Assembly (NCBI GenBank): GCA_964433495.1 | Contig: CAYSRC010000045.1 | Coordinates: forward strand, 1 to 18,276 | Reading direction: 5' to 3' | DNA length: 18,276 nt | Source: CAYSRC01 sp964433495 | GTDB lineage: Bacteria > Bacillota > Clostridia > Oscillospirales > Ruminococcaceae | Shown here: positions 13,487-18,276 of the stretch, one piece after another | How the letters are laid out: every line of letters begins with the position of its first letter | How positions within the stretch are numbered: position 1 is the stretch's first letter | The notes under the pieces: model-generated | Database searches by the model: none | Told to the model about the DNA's origin: nothing | The model's input: the letters and a program-made list of their open reading frames with translations, nothing else | Program-made: the position numbers and the translations under genes

Positions 13487-13834
13487 TTACAGCTCCTCCT
13501 CGTCGCCCTCGCTGTTGTTGATGGGCAGCGTTATGCCGTCCTTCTTGTCAAAGCTGAGGCCGTCGAGCCCCGCGCCGAGGTTGTCCTTGATGCCCTTCGC
13601 GGTGTCCTGGACCTTTTTGCTCACGCCGACATACGCCTTTTTGGCCTTCTCGCCCACGTTTGCCGCCGCCGAGTCAACAATCTCGTCAAACCGGCGGGAG
13701 ACGGCGTTGCCCTCCTCGTCGTCATAGTTGACCTCGATGGAGACAATGCCCTTCTTTTGCAGATAGTACACAAGGCCCGTCGCCGCGGCCCCTGCGAGCG
13801 TCAACGTACCGACAGCTTCCAAAAACTTTTTCAT
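13487..13834 (-). CDS. Small single-span membrane-anchored protein (YtxH-like)
   Basis: Protein of 115 residues that I do not recognise with certainty. Residues 1-27 hold one hydrophobic segment (FLEAVGTLTLAGAAATGLVYYL) flanked by lysines, then QKKG. A charged region follows with VEVNY-like strand IVSIEVNYDDEEGNAVSRRF. Then comes an Ala/Lys-rich amphipathic stretch (VDSAAANVGEKAKKAYVGVSKKVQDTAKGIKDNLG), probably helical. It ends in an acidic tail, SEGDEEEL. Size and layout resemble YtxH/DUF948-type proteins tied to the envelope or stress in Firmicutes. The ATG at 13834 has GGAGG 8 bases upstream; the in-frame TTG at 13840 is too close to that site. It has its own promoter (13931-13958) and a strong terminator, so it is probably monocistronic. 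No function is claimed. Confidence 0.75.
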   Translation of the reverse strand: MKKFLEAVGTLTLAGAAATGLVYYLQKKGIVSIEVNYDDEEGNAVSRRFDEIVDSAAANVGEKAKKAYVGVSKKVQDTAKGIKDNLGAGLDGLSFDKKDGITLPINNSEGDEEEL

Positions 13835-13869
13835 CTTCAAAACCTCCCGAGAAATGTAGGGGACACCCC

Positions 13870-13908
13870 GCCCGCCGAAGGACGCCCGTCGACTGTCGGG
13901 CGGCGGGC
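13870..13908 (-). other. Long GC-rich hairpin in the leader of the small membrane protein gene
   Basis: GCCCGCC (13870-13876) pairs with GGCGGGC (13902-13908), and inside it GCCCG (13884-13888) with CGGGC (13897-13901). It lies between promoter and ribosome site, about 22 bases before GGAGG. It is a possible regulatory or stabilising structure. Confidence 0.45.
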
Positions 13909-13930
13909 AAGCACCGGGTCTCTTATCTTT

Positions 13931-13958
13931 ATTATATCAAACGCCCGTCAAAATACAA
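13931..13958 (-). promoter_or_regulatory. Promoter of the small membrane protein gene
   Basis: Minus strand TTGTAT (13953-13958), 16-base spacer, TATAAT (13931-13936), beginning five bases after the deoD stop codon. The -10 is perfect, the -35 is partial. Confidence 0.6.
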
Positions 13959-13963
13959 GTGCG

Positions 13964-14698
13964 TCAGTCGAGCACCGTGTCGAGCGCGAGCACGATCATA
14001 TCGTCGAGCCCGTTTTGGCGCTTCTCGGCGCTTATGCCCGTCTCGCGCTGAAGCTTGTCGTTGACCTCCCCGCTTCTCGGCATCTCGGACACGACGGTCA
14101 TGACGGTGAGCGCCCGTTTGCGGTAGTGCGCCGCGACGGTGTAGAGCGCGGCCCCCTCCATCTCGCTCGCGAGCACGCCGTACTCGCTCCAGCTCTCGGC
14201 GTCAAAGCCGCGCGGGTCGCGGTAGAGGTGGTCGTTGCACAGGGTGTTGCCGACATAGGCCGTGATGCCGCGCTCCTCCGATATCTCATACGCCTTTTTG
14301 AGCAGGCCGAAATCCGCGACGGGCGCAAAGTGTCCCTTGAAGATGTAGTCGTTGAGCGACGACGTCGTGGATGTCGCCTGGGACAGCACGATGTCCATCT
14401 TGCGCAGCCGCGGGTCAAACGCCCCCGCCGTGCCGATGCGGATGAGCTTTTCGCAGCCGTACTCGGTGCACAGCTCGGTCGCGTAGATCAAAACCGCGGG
14501 GATGCCCATGCCGGTGCCCATGACCGACACCCGCTGTCCCTTGTACTGTCCCGTATAGCACAGCGCCCCTCTGAGCTCGTTGACGAGCGCGGGGTCGGTG
14601 AGATAGGTCTCGGCGATGTATTTCGCCCTCAGCGGATCGCCCGGAAGCAGGATCTTGTCGGATATCTCCCCTTTTTGTGCGGTGATGTGCATACTCAT
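13964..14698 (-). CDS. deoD: Purine nucleoside phosphorylase, DeoD type
   Basis: Cytosolic hexameric-type phosphorylase that splits purine (deoxy)nucleosides with phosphate into base and (deoxy)ribose-1-phosphate, for purine salvage. It has 244 residues, near the usual 235-240. Diagnostic stretches are MSMHITAQKGEISDKILLPGDPLRAKYIAE (GDPLRAK phosphate site), VMGTGMGIPAVLIYATEL, LIRIGTAGAF, and VLASEMEGAALYTVAA (SEMEGAALY nucleoside site). The loop with TVVSEMPRSGE replaces the usual TVSDH-type segment, so the catalytic Asp that normally prefers 6-aminopurines appears altered (Glu in SEM); this deserves an alignment. The ATG at 14698 has AGGAGAGG 8 bases upstream. No convincing -10/-35 pair was found upstream. 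A palindrome at 14741-14750 lies 43 bases before the start. Confidence 0.93.
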   Translation of the reverse strand: MSMHITAQKGEISDKILLPGDPLRAKYIAETYLTDPALVNELRGALCYTGQYKGQRVSVMGTGMGIPAVLIYATELCTEYGCEKLIRIGTAGAFDPRLRKMDIVLSQATSTTSSLNDYIFKGHFAPVADFGLLKKAYEISEERGITAYVGNTLCNDHLYRDPRGFDAESWSEYGVLASEMEGAALYTVAAHYRKRALTVMTVVSEMPRSGEVNDKLQRETGISAEKRQNGLDDMIVLALDTVLD

Positions 14699-14740
14699 GG
14701 TCGCAACCTCTCCTTCTCTTTTGTTTTTGTTTATATTTTG

Positions 14741-14750
14741 GCTGTACAGC
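14741..14750. promoter_or_regulatory. Palindrome GCTGTACAGC upstream of deoD
   Basis: Perfect 10-base palindrome in the AT-rich stretch before deoD. This is a possible operator or just chance; no promoter could be fixed beside it. Confidence 0.3.
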
Positions 14751-14794
14751 TTTGTTTTGTCAGCGTTTCGGCGCGGTCTTGGCTCTTCTCTTTG

Positions 14795-14865
14795 CAATCC
14801 CCCCGGCACTTCGTGCCACCCCCCTTGTGTAAAGGGAGCTGCCTGCGAAACAGGCTGAGGGATTG
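14795..14865. repeat. Cloverleaf-like palindromic repeat element (CAATCCC...GGGATTG)
   Basis: A 71-base unit with terminal inverted repeats CAATCCC (14795-14801) and GGGATTG (14859-14865) enclosing three hairpins: GGCAC-TTC-GTGCC (14805-14817), CCCTT-GTGTA-AAGGG (14822-14836) and GCCTG-CGAAA-CAGGC (14841-14855). Such small palindromic intergenic elements are frequent in gut Clostridia (my general knowledge, not searched). It is not a tRNA, because no CCA stem or anticodon pattern fits. The gap 14699-15238 has no supported gene; it holds this element, the related one at 14925, and a weak AAAAGTC/GACTTTT stem at 14872-14899. Confidence 0.65.
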
Positions 14866-14924
14866 TCCGAGAAAAGTCATGTCGTTTGAAAAGACTTTTT
14901 GTTATAATCTCGGCTCGCCGTAAA

Positions 14925-15021
14925 CAATCCCCCGTCGCGGCCTTTGGCCGCGCCTCCCCCCTTGCACAAGGGGGCTCAAAGACCTCTCCCCCTTAGGTTT
15001 TGCCCCTAAGGTTCTTGACCG
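14925..15021. repeat. Related CAATCCCCC hairpin cluster
   Basis: It begins CAATCCCCC like the element at 14795, followed by hairpins in the same order: CGCGGCC-TTT-GGCCGCG (14936-14952), then CCCCCTT-GCAC-AAGGGGG (14957-14974), then CCTTAGG-7-CCTAAGG (14991-15011). The closing GGGATTG is missing, so it looks like a diverged or truncated copy. Confidence 0.55.
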
Positions 15022-15196
15022 CCTTTTAGGCTCGACCGCGCGGTACGGGAGACGCCGGCTCGCAGCTAATCCCATGCCGCTTTGCCAAAGCTTACCCCAA
15101 AAACACCCATCAACGGTTTTCCCTAAACGGCCTTTATTTTTTAAGTCGAGCCCGCGGGCCGCCTCTGCCCCCCCCGCCTGTAAACGGGTAGTTTTA

Positions 15197-15227
15197 AAGG
15201 GAGGGCGGCGCGGGGCCGCCCTCCCTT
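15197..15227 (-). terminator. Probable terminator hairpin after gpmI
   Basis: Perfect 13-base arms AAGGGAGGGCGGC (15197-15209) and GCCGCCCTCCCTT (15215-15227), 12 bases after the gpmI stop. The minus-strand sequence that follows is TTTAAAAC, a weak T-run, so it may work partly as an mRNA 3'-end stabiliser. From 15022 to 15196 I see only a small GCTTTG/AAAGC-type hairpin (15079-15091). Confidence 0.6.
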
Positions 15228-15238
15228 GCGGGCAGAAT

Positions 15239-16756
15239 CTAAAGGATGATGCTCTTTCCGTTCATCTCTTCGGGGACGGGCAGGCCGAGCACGCCCAGCA
15301 TGGTGGGGGCGATGTCGGCGAGGCGCCCGCCCTCGCGCAGCGTGCAGTCCCTGCCGATGACGACAAAGGGCACGGGGTTGGTGGTGTGGGCCGTGAACGG
15401 GGTCACGCCGTCCGCGTCAAACATCCTGTCGGCGTTGCCGTGGTCGGCGGTCATGAGGACGACGCCGCCCATCCTGTCGACGGCGGCCTCGACCACCCTG
15501 CCGACACAGGCGTCGACCGCCTCGACGGCCTTTACGGCGGCGTCAAACACGCCGGTGTGGCCGACCATGTCGCAGTTGGCAAAATTGAGGATCACGACGT
15601 CGTACACGCCGCTCTCGATGCGCTTGACAACCTCGTCGGTGACAAGATAGGCGCTCATCTCGGGCTGAAGGTCGTAGGTCGCGACCGACGGGGATTTTAT
15701 CAGGCACCTGTCCTCGCCCTTGTAGGGCGTCTCGTTGCCGCCGTTGAAGAAGAAGGTGACGTGCGCGTACTTTTCGGTCTCGGCGATGCGCAGCTGCTTG
15801 AGGCCCTTTTCGCCGATGTACTCGCCGAAGGTGTTCTTGAGCTCCTCGGGCATGAACGCGACCGACACGTTCGGCATGGTGGCGTCGTACTCGGTGAAGC
15901 AGACATAGTTGACGGGAAAATACCCGCCCCGGCGCTCGAAGCCCGCAAAGTCGGGGTCGACAAAGGTTCTCGTTATCTCACGCGCGCGGTCGGGGCGGAA
16001 GTTGAAGAAGACAACGCTGTCCCCCGCCTTTATCCTGCCGCCCTCGCAACAGACGGTGGGCAGCACAAACTCGTCGGTCACGCCGTTCGCGTAGCTGTTC
16101 TTGACGGCGCAGACGGGGCAGTCGGCCCGCTCGCCCACGCCCGACACAAACGCATCGTAGGCCTTCTGCACCCGCTCCCAGCGGTTGTCGCGGTCCATGG
16201 CGTAGTAGCGCCCGGTGACGGTGGCCACCCTGCCGAGGCCCGCGCTCTCGAGCTTGTTTACCAGCTGCTCGACATAGCCGGCGCCCGACTCGGGGGGCGT
16301 GTCGCGCCCGTCCAGGATGGCGTGGACGTACAGCTCTTTGACGCCGCGCCGCTTTGCCATGTCGATGAGGGCAAAGAGGTGCTCGATGTGGCTGTGGACG
16401 CCGCCGTCCGACACAAGGCCCATAAGGTGCAGAGCGCCCCCGTCCTTCACCGCGTCCATCGCGGCGGCAAGGCGCGGGTTCTCAAAGAACGCGCCCTCCG
16501 CTATCTCCTTGGATATCCTCGTCAGCTCCTGATAGACGATGCGGCCCGCGCCGATGTTGGTGTGCCCGACCTCCGAGTTGCCCATCTGCCCGTCGGGAAG
16601 CCCGACATCGAGCCCCGACGCGCCGATGAGGGTGTGGGGGCAGGACGCCGTTATCCTGTCGATGTTGGGGGTCTTTGCGGCGGCGATGGCGTTGCCCTCT
16701 GTCTCGGGCGAATAGCCGAAGCCGTCGAGGATCATCAGTACCAAAGGTTTTTTCAT
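15239..16756 (-). CDS. gpmI: 2,3-bisphosphoglycerate-independent phosphoglycerate mutase
   Basis: Cytosolic Mn-dependent enzyme that interconverts 3- and 2-phosphoglycerate in glycolysis, 505 residues, normal for the family. Alkaline-phosphatase-like metal ligands are visible: Asp11 in LMILDGFG, the phosphorylated Ser61 in PDGQMGNSEVGHTNIGAGR, and later GHTGVFDAAV and LMTADHGNADRMFD. Substrate-binding stretches include HAILDGRDTPPESG, GRYYAMDRDNRWERV and FFNFRPDRARE. The ATG at 16756 lies ten bases after the tpiA stop, with only a GGAAAA stretch as ribosome site, so coupling to tpiA translation is likely. It is the last gene of the pgk-tpiA-gpmI run; eno is not in the window. Confidence 0.96.
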   Translation of the reverse strand: MKKPLVLMILDGFGYSPETEGNAIAAAKTPNIDRITASCPHTLIGASGLDVGLPDGQMGNSEVGHTNIGAGRIVYQELTRISKEIAEGAFFENPRLAAAMDAVKDGGALHLMGLVSDGGVHSHIEHLFALIDMAKRRGVKELYVHAILDGRDTPPESGAGYVEQLVNKLESAGLGRVATVTGRYYAMDRDNRWERVQKAYDAFVSGVGERADCPVCAVKNSYANGVTDEFVLPTVCCEGGRIKAGDSVVFFNFRPDRAREITRTFVDPDFAGFERRGGYFPVNYVCFTEYDATMPNVSVAFMPEELKNTFGEYIGEKGLKQLRIAETEKYAHVTFFFNGGNETPYKGEDRCLIKSPSVATYDLQPEMSAYLVTDEVVKRIESGVYDVVILNFANCDMVGHTGVFDAAVKAVEAVDACVGRVVEAAVDRMGGVVLMTADHGNADRMFDADGVTPFTAHTTNPVPFVVIGRDCTLREGGRLADIAPTMLGVLGLPVPEEMNGKSIIL

Positions 16757-16766
16757 ACGCTTTTTC

Positions 16767-17534
16767 CTACTTTCCCGCGGCCTCGACGATCGCGGCAAAA
16801 TCGGCCGGCTTGAGCGACGCGCCGCCGATGAGGCCGCCGTCGATGTCGGGCTGCGCAAGCAGCTCGGCCGCGTTGCCCGCGTTCATCGAGCCGCCGTATT
16901 GGATCGTCAGGCCGTCCGCGCTCTCGCGGCTGTAGAGGCCCGCGACGACGCTTCGGATGAGGCCGCACACCTCGCCCGCCTGGGCGGCCGTGGCGGTCTT
17001 GCCGGTGCCGATGGCCCACACGGGCTCGTAGGCGATGATGACGTTTTTGAGCTCGTCGGCGGTGACGCCCTCAAGCGCCTTTGTGACCTGTCCGGTCACG
17101 ACCGTCTCGGTTATGCCGGCCTCGCGCTGGTCGAGCAGCTCGCCCACGCACACGATCGGCTTGAGCCCCGCCGCCAGCGCCGCGCGCAGACGCAGGTTGA
17201 CCGTCTCGTCGGTCTCGCCGAAATACTGCCTGCGCTCGCTGTGGCCGAGGATGACGTACTCGACGCCCGCCTCGGTGAGCATCCCGGTCGAGATCTCGCC
17301 GGTGTAGGCGCCCGACGCCTTAAAGTGGCAGTTCTGCGCGCCCACATGGATGTTGCTGCCCTTCGTCATCTCGACCGCGACGCCGAGGTCGGTGAAGGGC
17401 ACCCCGATGACCACGGTGCAGCCCGCGCCCTTGACGGCGGGGATGAGGTCGGCGATGAGGGCCTTTGCCTCGCTCGCGGTCTTGTTCATCTTCCAGTTTC
17501 CGGCGATTACCGCCGCGCGTTTTGTCTTATCCAT
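16767..17534 (-). CDS. tpiA: Triosephosphate isomerase
   Basis: Cytosolic TIM-barrel enzyme that interconverts dihydroxyacetone phosphate and glyceraldehyde 3-phosphate, 255 residues. The catalytic residues are all present: Asn13 and Lys15 in AGNWKMN, the histidine in VILGHSERR, the glutamate in AYEPVWAIGTGKTA (with the mobile loop), and the phosphate-binding IQYGGSMNAGNA and GGLIGGASL. The ATG at 17534 has GGAGGAG about 10 bases upstream. It follows pgk by 106 bases, which hold a strong hairpin, and precedes gpmI by 10. Confidence 0.97.
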   Translation of the reverse strand: MDKTKRAAVIAGNWKMNKTASEAKALIADLIPAVKGAGCTVVIGVPFTDLGVAVEMTKGSNIHVGAQNCHFKASGAYTGEISTGMLTEAGVEYVILGHSERRQYFGETDETVNLRLRAALAAGLKPIVCVGELLDQREAGITETVVTGQVTKALEGVTADELKNVIIAYEPVWAIGTGKTATAAQAGEVCGLIRSVVAGLYSRESADGLTIQYGGSMNAGNAAELLAQPDIDGGLIGGASLKPADFAAIVEAAGK

Positions 17535-17571
17535 AAGTCAAACACTCCTCCGAACAGACATTTTGTTTTGC

Positions 17572-17605
17572 CGCGGGCCCGCCCGCGTCCGCAGGCGGGC
17601 CCGCG
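17572..17605 (-). other. Strong intercistronic hairpin between pgk and tpiA
   Basis: Perfect 12-base arms CGCGGGCCCGCC (17572-17583) and GGCGGGCCCGCG (17594-17605) with a 10-base loop. On the minus strand it is followed by GCAAAACAAAA, not by T, so it does not look like a terminator for pgk. It may be an mRNA processing or stability element; the plus-strand reading ends in GCTTTT but has no parent transcript. Confidence 0.55.
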
Positions 17606-17640
17606 CTTTTGGGGCCGCTCAAAAGCAGGAAAAACCCGCT

Positions 17641-18276
17641 TTATTTGTCCTGAATGCAGGCGATGCCGGGCAGCTCTTTGCCCTCGAGGTACTCGAGGCT
17701 CGCGCCGCCGCCCGTGGAGATGTGGCTCATCCTGTCCGCAAAGCCCAGCTGCATGACTGCCGCCGCGCTGTCTCCGCCGCCGATGACGGTGGTGGCGTCG
17801 GTCTCGGCAAGCGCCCGCGCGACCGACCTTGTGCCCTCGGCGAGCACGGGGTTTTCAAACACGCCCATCGGCCCGTTCCACACGACGGTCTTGGCGCTCT
17901 TCACCGCCTCGGCGAACAGCTCGGCCGTCTTGGGGCCGATGTCGAGGCCCATCCTGTCGGCGGGGATCGCGTCGGACGGGACATAGCTCACCTCGACGGG
18001 CGCGTCGATGGGGTCGGGGAAGGCGGCCGCGATGGTGGTGTCGACGGGCAGCAGCAGCTTGACGCCGCGGCTCTCGGCCTTCTTGAGCATGTCGGCGCAG
18101 TAGCCGACCTTCTCGTCGTCGACAAGCGAGGTGCCGACCTCCTTGCCCTGGGCCTTTAAGAAGGTGTAGGCCATGCCGCCGCCGATGATGAGGGTGTCGA
18201 CCTTGGTCAGCAGGTTGTCGATGACGTTGAGCTTGTCCGCGACCTTGGCGCCGCCGAGGATGGCGACAAACGGGCG
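17641..18276 (-). CDS. pgk: Phosphoglycerate kinase (partial, 5' end outside window)
   Basis: C-terminal 211 residues of the cytosolic glycolytic kinase that transfers phosphate from 1,3-bisphosphoglycerate to ADP. The visible part starts RPFVAILGGAKVADKLNVI (strand and helix at the domain hinge), then TLIIGGGMAYTFLKAQG, DIGPKTAELF, VVWNGPMGVFE (nucleotide-binding region), TTVIGGGDSAAAV and the end HISTGGGASLEYLEGKELPGI, all diagnostic. About the first half (the 3-phosphoglycerate-binding domain) lies beyond the window. It is the first visible gene of the glycolytic run; a gapA gene upstream would be expected from common gene order but is not seen. Confidence 0.96.
   Translation of the reverse strand, partial: RPFVAILGGAKVADKLNVIDNLLTKVDTLIIGGGMAYTFLKAQGKEVGTSLVDDEKVGYCADMLKKAESRGVKLLLPVDTTIAAAFPDPIDAPVEVSYVPSDAIPADRMGLDIGPKTAELFAEAVKSAKTVVWNGPMGVFENPVLAEGTRSVARALAETDATTVIGGGDSAAAVMQLGFADRMSHISTGGGASLEYLEGKELPGIACIQDK

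Noticed and set aside
14795..14865. tRNA gene, because of the cloverleaf-like fold
   Set aside because: Stem lengths, the missing GG and TTC loop signatures and the C-rich ends do not fit tRNA; a palindromic repeat explains it better.
14872..14908. Plus-strand TATAAT at 14903-14908 and AAAAGTC/GACTTTT stem as a promoter or terminator
   Set aside because: No acceptable -35 box and no gene follows; the stem is AT-rich with a 14-base loop.
15074..16813. Long plus-strand open frame opposite gpmI
   Set aside because: Antisense shadow; the minus-strand product has all catalytic motifs of GpmI.

Overview
The window is a GC-rich chromosomal segment that most resembles an uncultured, gut-type member of the Clostridia (Oscillospiraceae/Ruminococcaceae-like). 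This is inferred from four things: strong Shine-Dalgarno sites with several GTG/TTG starts, consensus vegetative promoters (TTGACA/TATAAT) in short AT-rich islands, lipoprotein ABC receptors of Firmicutes style, and a GntR(YtrA-type)-ABC operon. No rRNA, tRNA, CRISPR array, phage gene or transposase gene was seen. Most of the window is core metabolism and transport; the least explained material lies between the genes.

Layout: (1) 1-463, minus, the 5' part of a BMP-family lipoprotein receptor gene with a clear promoter. (2) 775-2597, minus, a three-gene operon: GntR regulator, ABC ATPase, ABC-2 type permease. An operator-like palindrome overlaps its promoter. (3) 2887-6544, plus, a copper module: copA (Cu+ P-type ATPase) with its own promoter, then copZ (copper chaperone) with a second promoter and a tightly coupled SAM methyltransferase gene, ended by a probably bidirectional terminator. 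(4) 6980-9449, minus, a polar amino-acid ABC transporter (receptor, permease, ATPase) with a strong hairpin after the receptor gene. (5) 9766-13025, trpS (minus) and gltX-ybaK (plus), divergent from promoters whose -35 boxes abut. (6) 13487-14698, minus, a small membrane-anchored protein and deoD. (7) 15239-18276, minus, the glycolytic genes pgk (partial), tpiA and gpmI in order of transcription.

How the genes fit together: CopZ should pass Cu(I) to CopA for export. Receptor, permease and ATPase form one importer. TrpS and GltX charge tRNAs, and the YbaK-type deacylase made with GltX probably clears mischarged tRNA. Pgk, TpiA and GpmI are three enzymes of lower glycolysis.

The most notable non-coding signals are these: a dispersed repeat of about 110-118 bp present in opposite orientations at 6752-6861 and 13181-13298; a 71-bp cloverleaf-like palindromic element at 14795-14865 with a related hairpin cluster at 14925-15021; the GntR-type palindrome over its own promoter; and structured leaders before copA, gltX and the small membrane protein. 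No clearly new multi-gene system is visible; the repeat families and the copZ-methyltransferase pairing are the best leads.
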